Source of the DNA: an uncultured Emticicia sp.
GTDB lineage: Bacteria > Bacteroidota > Bacteroidia > Cytophagales > Spirosomataceae
DNA: 64,000 nt
NCBI RefSeq assembly: GCF_937903345.1
Contig: NZ_CALCZQ010000007.1
Coordinates: 106,217-170,216, forward strand
Reading direction: 5' to 3'
A program made the translations under genes and the position numbers. Positions 23,559 through 32,988 of this stretch are shown here, piece after piece. The first letter of the stretch is position 1; each line of letters begins with the position of its first letter. Below the pieces are notes generated by a model that saw only the letters and a program-made list of their open reading frames with translations, was not told the origin of the DNA and did no database searches.

Positions 23559-26270
23559 TTATTCAATATAAACTCGTTTAAATACATTAAAATCTTTAGC
23601 TTTTACATTAATGAGAAAACTTCCTACATGAATTTCACTTAAATCAAATGTTCGTCTTTCATTAAAATTAGGCACATCATAACTTTTTATAAGTGTTCCC
23701 TTAAAATTATATATCTTTATAACTGCATCATTTAGATCCTCTAATGTCTCAATATTTATAATTGAATTGGGTGTTGGGTTTGGAAATATACTGAGGCCTT
23801 GCATTGACTTGTCGATCTTAAACTCAAATTCATCGGAAAGTGGTGAAAAACACCTAAGAATTCTTCCTGCTCCCAGTTGGTACAGAATGGAACCTTTTAC
23901 AGTAAAAACACCTTCTGTCTTTGGCTTAATTATCTTTGTGATATTTGGCATGAGGATGTTATTTTTATACCATTCAAACTTAACATCCAATAGACCGCTT
24001 TCACTTACTTCTAGGGTATATGTTCCTGTTTGCAAAACATTAATTCCGATCGGAGAAGGTTTAACAATCACTTCTATTTCATTTGAATTCGGAGAAATGC
24101 ACCCATTTCGGTCAATTGTTTTTACACTAAAAAAACCAGAAGAGCTAATTGTTAAATCTCGTGTTGATTTAGCATTACTCCACATATATCCTTGACTTTC
24201 GGGTGCGGTTAAAATCACATTTTCGCCATCGCAAAAAATAGTAGGCCCACTTGGGGTAATCGAAGGTTTTGGTGGTAATGAATTAACTTTTATCGGGATA
24301 ATGTTTGAAATACTCTCACAACCAAATTCATTTCGAGCCATAACGGAGTATTCGCCTGTTTTAAATACAAGCAAGCTTGCTAATCTATCGCCCGTATTCC
24401 ATGTAATTCCGTTACTTATATTTGAGCTTAGTTTTACACTTTTATCGGCACAAAATGTAGTCGGACCATCTGGGATTATGAACGGAGTTTCAGGCTTTGG
24501 AAATACTCTTACATTAATACTTTGAGAGACGCCTTCGCAACCGAATTCGTTTCTGGCTCTAACAAAATATTCACCTGTTTTATTTACATTTATTACGTTA
24601 TTTGTATTTCCATTATTCCAAACAGGATTTTTGACAAAATTAGCACTCAGTCTTACTGATTTATCAGCACAAAAAGTGGTTTCCCCTTCTACCTCAATCC
24701 TTACATCTGGTTTGGGTAAAATATCAACCGAAACACCGTTTGATTTTACAAAACACCCTAAATAATTAACTTGACTAACAGTGTAGATTCCTTTTTGAGC
24801 TACCGTGATTGACTTTGAACTCGCACCTGTACTCCAAAAAATATCTTGATCTTCATTAGAGGTAAGTTTAACGCTTCCACCTTCACAAAAACTCGTCGCA
24901 CCCTCCACTTGAATATTAGGTTGCTTGTTAAGTGAAAGTGATGTATAATTGGCTAATGGGGTGTAATAAACATTTCCGAAATTATCAACGGCTCGCCCTT
25001 GGAAAAAGCCAGTCGATGTTTCAAGCGAAGCCGCTTTTGATAATTCACTAAACCCATTTGTCCAATAATATTCTTTAAAGCCGTTTGGCATAAAGATTCT
25101 AATAGGTTTTTGTAAATTATCTGTATTACAGTTTAAATCAAAAAAAAGTGGACTTGACGGCGAGATAGAAATTGCTTTGGAAAAAAAATTTAAATCTAAT
25201 TTAGCATTCCATGCCTCGGCTAGCTCAACTAAACCATTCCCAAAGAAATGAACCCCATCAGTTCTTTCGGTTATTAGGTCTGTATTTGGACCTTCAAAGG
25301 TATTGGAATAATTTTGAATCACCTGATTTTGAGCATCAATTACAGGTTGATATATACCTGAGGTTACTCGGCTCGAACGACTAATAATCCAACTTAAATT
25401 TTTACCTGTGTCGCTTCTACTTTTTGAAATAAGATGTTCTAAATTCTTTCTATATTTTTCAGTAGTTGTTCGCATGTCGTTATCAGTTTCTCCTTGTTGC
25501 CATAAAATAGAGCGAACACCAAACATATTTGCATAATAATGAAGTGATTTTTTCAAGTTTTCATAAGGATAACCCGGTAAGGCAAAATTTCCAGAATAAA
25601 AATCTTGCCCTCTCTCTCCCTCGGCACTTTTACTCCAAGCTTCAATACCCATTGCTTCAAAACCAGTATTGATAAACAAAATAGGGACATTGAGTTTTTC
25701 GGCTAAAAGGTCGCCAAGTTTACCCCAGCACCAAGATCCATTTCCAAAAGGAGCTATTTTTACGTTTTGTGTGATTTGAGCAATAATCGGGAATGGAGGT
25801 TCAGCAGTTTGTCCGTAAGAAAAGAAATTTGTGATACAATTTACTCTTTCGTCATTTGCTGAAGGATTCCCCCTATTCTCATAGCCCTGTGCATTTGATT
25901 GCCCAGCAATGATGAGTACCTCACCAACCCCTACTTTTTCAATTGTCGATATACCTACTACATTTACACCTCTTAAGGCCCGAACTTCAAGCTTATACCA
26001 ACCAGCTCGAGCAAAAATACCACCTGTAAAAATACCAAAATTAGGATTTACAGCAATAGTAACCCAATCAATGGCAATTCCGCCTATGATTGGCGTAAGT
26101 CGTGCATCAATTCTTTCGACTCGGGTTTGAAACGTACCCGAAATTGGAATCATGCCTGCATTTGAAGAGTTTCGTTGAAAAACGGCTCTATTTACAGGAA
26201 ATGAAATTGTTATTTGAGCTGAAGTAATTGCGTGCACCAAAAGAAATAAACTTATTAAAGTTTTTTTCAT
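23559..26270 (-). CDS. Paralogous secreted SGNH-type esterase with four Ig-like repeats and a T9SS tail
   Basis: 903 residues with the same layout as the gene downstream. Signal peptide MKKTLISLFLLVHAITSAQ; N-terminal beta domain (ITISFPVNRAVFQRNS, close to ITFPVSRIVFQRNN of the neighbour); SGNH domain with AGQSNAQGY, LWQQGETDND and TDGVHFFGNGL; four Ig-like repeats (for example GETTFCADKSVRLSANF, GPTTFCADKSVKLSSNI); C-terminal T9SS domain starting IFPNPTPNSI. The middle two repeats are very alike, which points to recent internal duplication. The 118-nt gap to the paralogue and shared architecture indicate tandem gene duplication. Likely cell-surface carbohydrate acetyl esterase; substrate unknown. 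Confidence 0.85.
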   Translation of the reverse strand: MKKTLISLFLLVHAITSAQITISFPVNRAVFQRNSSNAGMIPISGTFQTRVERIDARLTPIIGGIAIDWVTIAVNPNFGIFTGGIFARAGWYKLEVRALRGVNVVGISTIEKVGVGEVLIIAGQSNAQGYENRGNPSANDERVNCITNFFSYGQTAEPPFPIIAQITQNVKIAPFGNGSWCWGKLGDLLAEKLNVPILFINTGFEAMGIEAWSKSAEGERGQDFYSGNFALPGYPYENLKKSLHYYANMFGVRSILWQQGETDNDMRTTTEKYRKNLEHLISKSRSDTGKNLSWIISRSSRVTSGIYQPVIDAQNQVIQNYSNTFEGPNTDLITERTDGVHFFGNGLVELAEAWNAKLDLNFFSKAISISPSSPLFFDLNCNTDNLQKPIRIFMPNGFKEYYWTNGFSELSKAASLETSTGFFQGRAVDNFGNVYYTPLANYTSLSLNKQPNIQVEGATSFCEGGSVKLTSNEDQDIFWSTGASSKSITVAQKGIYTVSQVNYLGCFVKSNGVSVDILPKPDVRIEVEGETTFCADKSVRLSANFVKNPVWNNGNTNNVINVNKTGEYFVRARNEFGCEGVSQSINVRVFPKPETPFIIPDGPTTFCADKSVKLSSNISNGITWNTGDRLASLLVFKTGEYSVMARNEFGCESISNIIPIKVNSLPPKPSITPSGPTIFCDGENVILTAPESQGYMWSNAKSTRDLTISSSGFFSVKTIDRNGCISPNSNEIEVIVKPSPIGINVLQTGTYTLEVSESGLLDVKFEWYKNNILMPNITKIIKPKTEGVFTVKGSILYQLGAGRILRCFSPLSDEFEFKIDKSMQGLSIFPNPTPNSIINIETLEDLNDAVIKIYNFKGTLIKSYDVPNFNERRTFDLSEIHVGSFLINVKAKDFNVFKRVYIE

Positions 26271-26340
26271 GGTGTATAAAATTAAATGTTCACTCAGATG
26301 ATCAATCAGAGTTGTGAGTTTATAAAAAATAATTCAAAAG

Positions 26341-26348
26341 CAAATATA
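26341..26348 (-). promoter_or_regulatory. Candidate -7 box for the 903-residue SGNH gene
   Basis: Minus-strand TATATTTG fits TAnnTTTG and lies 71 nt before the ATG at 26270. No TTG at the expected spacing, so partial. Confidence 0.35.
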
Positions 26349-26364
26349 AATATATACTACAATT

Positions 26365-27354
26365 TTATCTTTCTAAATTTTCCCAAATCAAGTCCTTCAA
26401 GTCATTAATTCCTTGAGTAGTAAGGGCCGAAAAAAACATGTAGGGTAAATCCTCTGGGATTTTAGTTTTTAATTTTTTGATTTGTTTTTCATCAATCAAA
26501 TCAATCTTTGAAATACTTAGTACCCTTTTTTTGTCGAGCAATTCAGGGTTATAAAGTTTTAATTCTTTAAGTAAGGTTTTATATTCTTTTAACGGGTTTT
26601 CAGCATCTGCCGAAACTACAAAAAGCAAAATCGAATTTCGTTCAATGTGTCTTAGAAAGCGAAGTCCAAGTCCTTTGCCTTCAGATGCACCTTCAATAAT
26701 TCCAGGAATATCGGCCATTACGAATGATTTAAAACCACGATAGGCAACAACTCCAAGGTTAGGGGTAAGAGTTGTGAAAGGGTAATCGGCAATTTCAGGT
26801 TTAGCGGCAGATACAACAGAAAGCAATGTTGATTTTCCAGCGTTTGGAAAGCCCACAAGACCCACATCTGCCAATACTTTTAATTCTAAAATTATCCATA
26901 ACTCCTGACCAGAGTCGCCCGTTTGATGGTATTCGGGAGCTTGATTAGTCGAATTTCTAAAGTTCCAGTTTCCTAAGCCTCCTCTTCCACCAGAAAGCAT
27001 TATTATCTGTTGTCCATCCTCGGTTACTTCACCAATTATTTCTCCAGTTTCTGCATTTCTTGCAATTGTTCCGAGCGGAACTTCAATAAATTCGTCTTCA
27101 CCTTGTCGACCCGAACGTTTTGCACCTTCTCCGCCAGCACCATGTTGTGCCTTTATGTGTTTTTGATACTTTAAATGTAAAAGCGTCCAATATTGAGAAT
27201 TTCCACGTAAAACTATGTGTCCACCTCTACCACCATCTCCACCATCAGGGCCTCCATTAGGCACGTGTTTTTCACGCCTAAAGTGCCTTGAGCCCGCACC
27301 ACCATTTCCTGAAACACAATTTATTTTTACGTAATCAATAAAGTTACTTGTCAT
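26365..27354 (-). CDS. obgE: Obg-family GTPase
   Basis: Essential GTPase acting in 50S ribosome assembly and stress control. The glycine-rich Obg fold occupies residues 1-160 (GNGGAGSRHFRREKHVPNGG, DGGDGGRGGHIVLRG, GGRGGLGN). The G domain follows: GFPNAGKSTLL (G1), TTLTPNLGVV (G2), DIPGIIEGASEGKGLG (G3), SKIDL (G4) and SALT (G5). At 329 residues it lacks the extra C-terminal domain of some Obg proteins, as usual in Bacteroidota. adk lies 97 nt upstream on the same strand, a common pairing in this phylum. Confidence 0.96.
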   Translation of the reverse strand: MTSNFIDYVKINCVSGNGGAGSRHFRREKHVPNGGPDGGDGGRGGHIVLRGNSQYWTLLHLKYQKHIKAQHGAGGEGAKRSGRQGEDEFIEVPLGTIARNAETGEIIGEVTEDGQQIIMLSGGRGGLGNWNFRNSTNQAPEYHQTGDSGQELWIILELKVLADVGLVGFPNAGKSTLLSVVSAAKPEIADYPFTTLTPNLGVVAYRGFKSFVMADIPGIIEGASEGKGLGLRFLRHIERNSILLFVVSADAENPLKEYKTLLKELKLYNPELLDKKRVLSISKIDLIDEKQIKKLKTKIPEDLPYMFFSALTTQGINDLKDLIWENLER

Positions 27355-27451
27355 ACTTTAATTCAATATCTCAATGTACAATATAAGAGTATCTTAAATG
27401 ATATTATTACTTTAAAATACCCTAAAATTCCTTTAGAGAGGAATATTTTAA

Positions 27452-28024
27452 TTATTTAACTTTGTTAATTGCGGTACAAATAATGTCGAATATTGCTTCA
27501 ACTTCACCAATTCCATTAATTTTTACGACTTTTCCTTTATCTTGGTAAAACGGTAAAACATGAATAGTTTTGTTAAAGTATTCGTCAATACGCTTAATTA
27601 ACTTATCTTCATCATCGTCTGCCCTTCCGCTTACTTTTTTTCTCTCAGCTATTCGACTTTTAATTTCTAATTCAGTTACATCTAATTGTAAAACTAAATT
27701 AATTTTTTCATTTTTTTGTTCCAAAAAAATATCCAAAGCCTCAGCTTGAGCAACCGTCCGTGGAAAACCATCAAAAATAAATCCAGTTGCCACCGGATTA
27801 TTTTGAACTTCTTCTTCCAACATTTCAATTGTAATTGAATCTGGAACTAAAAGACCATTTGCTAAAATTTGTTTTACTTTTTGCCCCAGAGCGGTATTAT
27901 TATTGATATGCATTCTGAACATATCACCAGTTGAAATATGGGATAATCTATATTTTTCTATAATCTTTGCCGACTGTGTTCCTTTTCCCGCTCCTGGAGG
28001 TCCGAATATTACTAAGTTAAACAT
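27452..28024 (-). CDS. adk: Adenylate kinase
   Basis: Cytoplasmic enzyme interconverting ATP + AMP and 2 ADP. GPPGAGKGTQSAKI (P-loop, residues 8-21), STGDMFR, DGFPRTVAQAEALD and a short LID with RADDDEDKLIKRIDEY are all present. At 190 residues it is the short-LID form without the zinc cysteines. The start MFNLVIFGPPGAGKG fits relatives. It precedes obgE. Confidence 0.96.
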   Translation of the reverse strand: MFNLVIFGPPGAGKGTQSAKIIEKYRLSHISTGDMFRMHINNNTALGQKVKQILANGLLVPDSITIEMLEEEVQNNPVATGFIFDGFPRTVAQAEALDIFLEQKNEKINLVLQLDVTELEIKSRIAERKKVSGRADDDEDKLIKRIDEYFNKTIHVLPFYQDKGKVVKINGIGEVEAIFDIICTAINKVK

Positions 28025-28159
28025 ATTTATTGGTTCTTAATCAAGTAAGAGATTAGTTTATCTAAAAATTCTACATTTCTTGTACAATTGGCAAAAATAA
28101 AAGCATTTTTTAGAAAATGTATCTTTTAGTAGAAATAAATTATTGTTCAACAACAAAAA

Positions 28160-28184
28160 AGCCTAACTGCAAATCAGTTAGGCT
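28160..28184 (-). terminator. Intrinsic terminator after the TPR protein gene
   Basis: Minus-strand AGCCTAACTG and CAGTTAGGCT arms form a 10-bp stem with a 5-nt loop, followed by TTTTTTG. It lies 24 nt after the stop at 28208 and closes the TonB-region transcript before adk. Confidence 0.85.
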
Positions 28185-28207
28185 CATTTATTTGTATATA
28201 AAATACC

Positions 28208-29944
28208 TTAATTTTTCGGTTGAGTACCGCCACTTGTGCTTCCGTTCGGAGTATTATTATTCGGAGGAGTTGTTGTACCAACCCCCGGAGTAGTACCACT
28301 AATACTTTGCAATACTTGAGTTGCTTTTGTATTAGTTGGGTCATACTTCAAAGCAGAATTCATAAATTCTGTTGCTTTTACCGGATTTTTCTCAACTAAA
28401 AGAGCTTTGTAACCTAAATAACCATAGGCCTCAGAGAAATATTTTGCATTTTTTGCATCGGCCTTCATGGCATCAGTAGATACATTAATATATCTCTCAT
28501 ACAATGGTGCAGCTAAGAATGTACTATCAACTGTTGAACCAAGAGCGTATTGTTTTGCACGTGCCTTTTGAATATGCGGGAACATCCAAACATCTTTATA
28601 TAATTCAATTGCTTTAGAGTAGACAGTATCTGCTTTTACAAAGTTTCTAGCACGCATATACGAATCTGCTAAGTTATAGTATACTGTTGCATCTGCTGGC
28701 TTTTTAGATGTAGCAATATTCTTTTCGTAACGTTCTGCTACTTTTGGCCAGTTTTTGGCTACTTTAAAAATATTTATTATTGCACCATTATAGTCAAAAG
28801 TAGAGTCGCCTTTTTCAACTGCTAAATCCATATTGATAATAGCCAATGAATCATTCAATTTCTTGTTTGCATCGTCCTTAATACAAGCATACGCACGTCC
28901 TAACATTCCCCAATCAGAGGCCAAGTGACGGTCTTTAGCTGCTTGGGTCAAAAACTGAGTAATATTTTTAACACCATCTGCACAATCGCCTTTTTCAGTC
29001 TGTATATAGCCTTTCAATCGAAATTTGATTGGATCTTTTTCTGCATCAAAAATTTGATTCAAAACTGCTAATGCACCATCGTAGTCTTTGCTTGCTGTGG
29101 CCAATTTAATGTAACGTAATTTTGCTGCAGGGGTTGCTTCACTGTTGTCCAAACCAAATTTCGCATTCTCAGCGGCTTGCTTATATTTTCCAAAAGTAGT
29201 AAAGAGGTTACTTAAAAGGAAATAAGCTGGTGAATAAGTTGGGTCAGCTGTAATTGCTTCGTTTAAAAATCCTTGAGCTTTTTGATATTGCTTACCTTGA
29301 TACCATACTTTACCCATTAAGGTCTTGATAACTGCCAACTTTTGACCCATATTAGCGGCATTTTCCAATGCTGTCATTGAGGCACCACCATCATTTTTAA
29401 TAAGGAAGGCTTTGGCCATTGCAATATAGAAATCTGGGTTATTTTTTACTTTTTGTAAATCTAAGGCAGCTTGAATATTTAATACAGCTTCAGCAGGATC
29501 ATTTATCTTTACATTTAAAGCATAGGCTTCACCGATACGAAACAATATATCTGCATTTTTATTTTTTGTATCTTTTTTAATCAAATCAAAATCTGCTTTC
29601 GCTCCTGCCCTGTCACCAGATAATAACTTTACGGTTGCTAAACCTACACGATTTAGTGGGTCAGGTTTTTTTTCATTAGTTGCAGCACCTTTTGTGAATG
29701 CGTCTGTTGCTTTCACTAAATCAAACTGATCATCCTGTAAATTGAGGTAGAAATAACCCAAATTGTAGAAATTCTCTGCGGTTGGTGCAGAAGATACCAA
29801 TTGCTTGAAAATGGTTTCAGCAGCATTGTAACGTTCAGCCTCCAAATTTTTCAGTCCGTCTTGCACAGTTTGTGCCATTGTTTGGATCGATATCGTCAGA
29901 ACAGCCATTGCTGTTACTGCCAAAGATTTTAAAATCTTATTCAT
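28208..29944 (-). CDS. Secreted tetratricopeptide-repeat protein
   Basis: About 578 residues, starting at the ATG at 29944 (MNKILKSLAVTAMAVLTIS) rather than the in-frame GTG two codons upstream; the signal peptide ends near TMAQT. Many TPR units follow (for example AENFYNLGYFYLNLQ near residues 53-67, YKQAAENAKFGLDNSEATPAAKLRYIKLA, TVYYNLADSYMRARNFVKADTVYSKAIELYK), ending in a low-complexity Thr/Gly/Asn-rich tail. It should lie in the periplasm or at the outer membrane and act as a scaffold. It sits downstream of the PstS-like gene in the TonB-ExbBD neighbourhood, an arrangement often kept in Bacteroidota, but it has its own promoter box. Function unknown. Confidence 0.82.
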   Translation of the reverse strand: MNKILKSLAVTAMAVLTISIQTMAQTVQDGLKNLEAERYNAAETIFKQLVSSAPTAENFYNLGYFYLNLQDDQFDLVKATDAFTKGAATNEKKPDPLNRVGLATVKLLSGDRAGAKADFDLIKKDTKNKNADILFRIGEAYALNVKINDPAEAVLNIQAALDLQKVKNNPDFYIAMAKAFLIKNDGGASMTALENAANMGQKLAVIKTLMGKVWYQGKQYQKAQGFLNEAITADPTYSPAYFLLSNLFTTFGKYKQAAENAKFGLDNSEATPAAKLRYIKLATASKDYDGALAVLNQIFDAEKDPIKFRLKGYIQTEKGDCADGVKNITQFLTQAAKDRHLASDWGMLGRAYACIKDDANKKLNDSLAIINMDLAVEKGDSTFDYNGAIINIFKVAKNWPKVAERYEKNIATSKKPADATVYYNLADSYMRARNFVKADTVYSKAIELYKDVWMFPHIQKARAKQYALGSTVDSTFLAAPLYERYINVSTDAMKADAKNAKYFSEAYGYLGYKALLVEKNPVKATEFMNSALKYDPTNTKATQVLQSISGTTPGVGTTTPPNNNTPNGSTSGGTQPKN

Positions 29945-29995
29945 TTTCACTCTAAAAGTTAGGTTTATAGATTCTTTGTTTTAATTAAATGTAAG

Positions 29996-30003
29996 CAAAG
30001 TTA
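29996..30003 (-). promoter_or_regulatory. Candidate -7 box for the TPR protein gene
   Basis: Minus-strand TAACTTTG fits TAnnTTTG and lies 52 nt before the ATG at 29944; the -33 position has TTT rather than TTG. Confidence 0.45.
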
Positions 30004-30159
30004 AATAAAATGTAGTTTAGATAAAAAAATATTTTTAGGTAACTCATTTTTTTCCTTTGTTTATTGTTGATTAGACAGTTTTTTGTATTGAAGGTTTATA
30101 AAAAGCATTACAAAATTTGTTAAAAATCAATGAATAATTATTTCATATTAAAATAATGA

Positions 30160-31062
30160 TTAAGGCAATTTACCTATTGGTTTTTTCTCAATAATTATCT
30201 CACGTTTATAAACATAATATGGCAGTAAACCAGATTTTTCTACTACCAACTGACCAATATATGCACAGCAAAATCTTATAAACGCACTTGTCAAGCCATA
30301 GCCTTTCTTTGTATGAAGAATTACTTTTCGTTCAAATGGATACTTACGAGCCTTTAAACTTGCAGTTGTCGGTTTAAAGTAATTATTTGAAGTTTTTGTA
30401 TTAGATATTCCAACTACATTGATACTATTGATGAAATTTTGACTTTTTGAATCATCTATATCACTTATCCAGTTACCACCGATAAAACCAATGGCATTTT
30501 TATTTTTTTTTATATATTCAATCACATCTTTATTTCCTTCTGCGGCAAATATATTAGCATTTTTGATGTCCTTCAAACCTAGTCTTTGAATCATATAATT
30601 TAGATTACTCGAACTACTATTATCAAATACTAGCTTTGTATCTGCATGTTTTTTGCCTTCAAACATTTCCTTTAGTTCAGCAGATGAAAGATTTTTTATT
30701 GTACTTTCCAAATTATTAATAATGGCTACACCGTCTAAGGCCATTTTTGCGGGCAAATACGGTATATTATTATTGGTATAAACTGCTTTTTCACCCGCGG
30801 TTGCCTCACGAGTTACAATTGCAATATTTACTGAATCATTCATCATTAATCTCATAGCTTTTTGTTCTGGCACATAAATAACATTAATCTTAGCTTTTGG
30901 GTAATGTGCATTATAAGCCATAACTTCGGCATCTACAATTGGTTGTAATGATTCATCGGCGGCAATTGTAATTTCACCTTCATTAGGTAAATCTTGCTTT
31001 TCATTTGAACTACATTGAGACAGAACGATTGAAGTAAATACGGCTATAATTAACTTTTTCAT
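30160..31062 (-). CDS. PstS-like substrate-binding lipoprotein
   Basis: 300 residues. A lipoprotein signal peptide (MKKLIIAVFTSIVLSQC) with the lipobox cysteine at 17 is followed by a periplasmic binding-protein fold of the PBP-like/PstS type: GEITIAADESLQPIVDAEV, NSVNIAIVTREAT-like segment near residues 77-90, IPYLPAKMALDGVAIINN, KEMFEGKK and FDNSSSSNLNYM near the ligand site. No Pst transporter genes are nearby; instead the gene follows tonB/exbD/exbB on the same strand. In Bacteroidota such PstS-like proteins often accompany the TonB system, so a role in TonB-dependent uptake, perhaps of phosphate compounds, is possible but unproven. A terminator separates it from the small membrane gene upstream. 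Confidence 0.78.
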   Translation of the reverse strand: MKKLIIAVFTSIVLSQCSSNEKQDLPNEGEITIAADESLQPIVDAEVMAYNAHYPKAKINVIYVPEQKAMRLMMNDSVNIAIVTREATAGEKAVYTNNNIPYLPAKMALDGVAIINNLESTIKNLSSAELKEMFEGKKHADTKLVFDNSSSSNLNYMIQRLGLKDIKNANIFAAEGNKDVIEYIKKNKNAIGFIGGNWISDIDDSKSQNFINSINVVGISNTKTSNNYFKPTTASLKARKYPFERKVILHTKKGYGLTSAFIRFCCAYIGQLVVEKSGLLPYYVYKREIIIEKKPIGKLP

Positions 31063-31240
31063 TATAAATTTCAGTGTTTTAAATTAATGGCAAAAAACTC
31101 AAATAATTTTTGGTAAACACATATTTAGATTATTTGCTAAATATATAAACAAAAAAACTTTCAAATAATTCCTTATTACAAAAAATAAATTTCTTACCGC
31201 AATTTATAAATTAAAAAATCTGTCACCAAGCTATAAATTC

Positions 31241-31272
31241 AAAAGCCACTTCCTAACAAGGAAGTGGCTTTT
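31241..31272 (-). terminator. Intrinsic terminator after the exbB-exbD-exbD-tonB unit
   Basis: AAAAGCCACTTCCT and AGGAAGTGGCTTTT form a 14-bp perfect stem with a 4-nt loop. It lies 22 nt after the small membrane gene and before the PstS-like gene. The T-tract on the minus strand is short (TTTTGAATTT). Confidence 0.75.
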
Positions 31273-31293
31273 AATTTAAGACCTAGTCAACAT

Positions 31294-31512
31294 CTAAGAA
31301 TTATTTTTGTAGGCATTGTATGCACCCCATCCTCTAAAAATTCCATAAATAATGATTAAAAAACTCATTATCATTGCAACTCCATCAGAAACTGGCAATA
31401 CTGAACGCCTAATAAAAACATAAATACCCATTACAACATAAGCAATGGCAGTAAATGCCCTGATATAAATTGTAATTTGACTAAAGCCCTTTGGTCTTTG
31501 ATTCTGTAACAT
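31294..31512 (-). CDS. Small two-helix membrane protein coupled to tonB
   Basis: 72 residues with two hydrophobic helices (about residues 16-33, AFTAIAYVVMGIYVFI, and 44-61, GVAMIMSFLIIIYGIF). It starts with an ATG overlapping the tonB stop codon (TAATG), so it is translationally coupled to tonB. It is not a recognised family; small membrane proteins in this position are seen in other Bacteroidota. A role linked to the ExbB/ExbD/TonB complex is suggested by position only. Confidence 0.65.
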   Translation of the reverse strand: MLQNQRPKGFSQITIYIRAFTAIAYVVMGIYVFIRRSVLPVSDGVAMIMSFLIIIYGIFRGWGAYNAYKNNS

Positions 31513-32333
31513 TATTCAAGAACGAATGAGATTGGCATAGTAAAGAATACCCTTACGTTACGTCCATTTTGTTTACCAGGATTCCATTTTGGCATTGATT
31601 TCAATACACGCTGTGCTTCTTCATCACAACCAAAACCTATTCCTTTCAAAATTTGAACATCACCTAAACTACCATCTTTCTCAACAACGAATTTTGCAAA
31701 AACTTTACCCGAAACATTGGCTCTTTGAGCAGCAGACGGGTATTTCAAGTTTTTACCGATAAAACCATACATTTCTTTGATTCCACCTGGAAACTCAGGT
31801 TGTTGCTCAACAGTTGTAAAGATTTCATCTTCCTTAGGTTGCTCAATTTCAACCGCTTTTGGAGCTTCGACAACCGGAGGAGCAGCTGCTACCTCGTCTG
31901 ACTCGATACCTTCCTTGGTTTCGTTGGAGATAACCGCTTTTTCGATTTGTTCGGCAGGCGGTGGTGGCTCTTCGTTTTTAACCTCTTCATCTGGCTTTGG
32001 CTCAGGTGGCAGGAATTTGATTGTTTGGACTTCTGGTGGCTTTTGCTCTGGTGGCGGTGGTGGTGGAAGTTCCAAAGGCTTATCTTCTACTTTCTCCTCT
32101 TTCAACTTTGTAAGGTCAATTTCAACAGCAACTTCTTTTTTTGCTTTTGGTTGGATTGACGCATAAAGCATCGGAGCACCTATTGCCCCCAAAAACGCCA
32201 CAGTCCCATACAAAAGAGAACGATTTACCGTCTTTTTATATGCCTTTCTTAGATCGTATGCTCCATATGCCTTGTTTCGGGTCTCGAACACCATGTCATC
32301 TAAGGTAACTTCGACATTATTTTTAGGGTCCAT
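31512..32333 (-). CDS. tonB: Energy transducer TonB
   Basis: 273-residue periplasmic transducer coupling the proton-driven ExbBD motor to outer-membrane receptors. It has a short N-terminal cytoplasmic part (ETRNKAYGAYDLRKAYKK), one transmembrane helix (about residues 38-60), a Pro/Glu-rich linker with PPPPPPEQKPPEVQ and related runs (about 85-160), and the C-terminal TonB domain (PEFPGGIKEMYGFIGKNLKYP, GKVFAKFVVEKDGSLGDVQILKGIG, PKWNPGKQNGRNVRVFFTMPISF). The last 61 bases before the exbD genes form a short gap. It supplies energy to receptors such as the one at 59504. Confidence 0.95.
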   Translation of the reverse strand: MDPKNNVEVTLDDMVFETRNKAYGAYDLRKAYKKTVNRSLLYGTVAFLGAIGAPMLYASIQPKAKKEVAVEIDLTKLKEEKVEDKPLELPPPPPPEQKPPEVQTIKFLPPEPKPDEEVKNEEPPPPAEQIEKAVISNETKEGIESDEVAAAPPVVEAPKAVEIEQPKEDEIFTTVEQQPEFPGGIKEMYGFIGKNLKYPSAAQRANVSGKVFAKFVVEKDGSLGDVQILKGIGFGCDEEAQRVLKSMPKWNPGKQNGRNVRVFFTMPISFVLE

Positions 32334-32393
32334 ATTTATTTAATTTTAATCAATAGTTAGCATATAAAATGCAGACTAAATGAGTACGCTTAA

Positions 32394-32945
32394 TTACTTT
32401 TTTGGAACAGCGATTTTCTGCTTGTAAATATCCAACTCACCTGTAGTTGGGTCAACAATTGCATAAAGCTCTGATTTTGTGATTGACATTTCATCCAAAA
32501 TATCTACCGTATTCTTGTAGGTTGCATCATCAGTTGGCTTGATAACGATGGTAAACTTCTCTGGAGAGGTTGCATTTACCTTACCTTTCAAAATTGCTGT
32601 ACGAATACCTTCTTTTGAATAATCTGATTCTATCATTAACTCTGGTGTGAGAGTTTTCGCAGATTTCTGATGATAGAAAATGCGATTGTCCTTACCCATT
32701 ATGATAGAAATAGTATTCGATTCCTTCATTTCAGAAGTTTCAATAGGCTCGTCATCCTTAGGTTTTTCGGGCATATTCAACTTCATCATGTTAGGCTTAC
32801 TAAACGTCGTGGTGAATACAAAGAATGTAATCAGTAAGAAACCCAAGTCAACCATTGGAGTCATATCGACTCTTGCTGATTGTTTTTTCGCCCGGACTTT
32901 ACCATCACCTTTGCCACCACCACTGGAGGTGTCTATTTCTGCCAT
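32394..32945 (-). CDS. exbD: Biopolymer transport protein ExbD (second copy)
   Basis: 183 residues. The single transmembrane helix is preceded by ARVDMTPMVDLGFLLITFFVFTTTFSKP, where the Asp in PMVD is the proton-carrying residue expected in ExbD/TolR. The rest is the periplasmic domain (LNMPEKP, ILDEMSI, TGELDIYKQKIAVPKK). A glycine- and lysine-rich cytoplasmic head comes first (TSSGGGKGDGKVRAKKQ). It is a distinct paralogue of the exbD next to it; tandem exbD genes are common in Bacteroidota. Confidence 0.93.
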   Translation of the reverse strand: MAEIDTSSGGGKGDGKVRAKKQSARVDMTPMVDLGFLLITFFVFTTTFSKPNMMKLNMPEKPKDDEPIETSEMKESNTISIIMGKDNRIFYHQKSAKTLTPELMIESDYSKEGIRTAILKGKVNATSPEKFTIVIKPTDDATYKNTVDILDEMSITKSELYAIVDPTTGELDIYKQKIAVPKK

Positions 32946-32988
32946 TGCATTACAATGTTTAGATTGTTTTAACTAAATTTTTTAAGAC

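Noticed and set aside
23767..24195. Open frame of 142 codons opposite the second SGNH gene
   Set aside because: Lies within the coding region of a clear T9SS protein and shows no domain.
31777..32166. Open frame of 129 codons opposite tonB
   Set aside because: It is antisense to the Pro/Glu-rich TonB linker; its glycine/serine-rich reading is the mirror of proline and glutamate codons.
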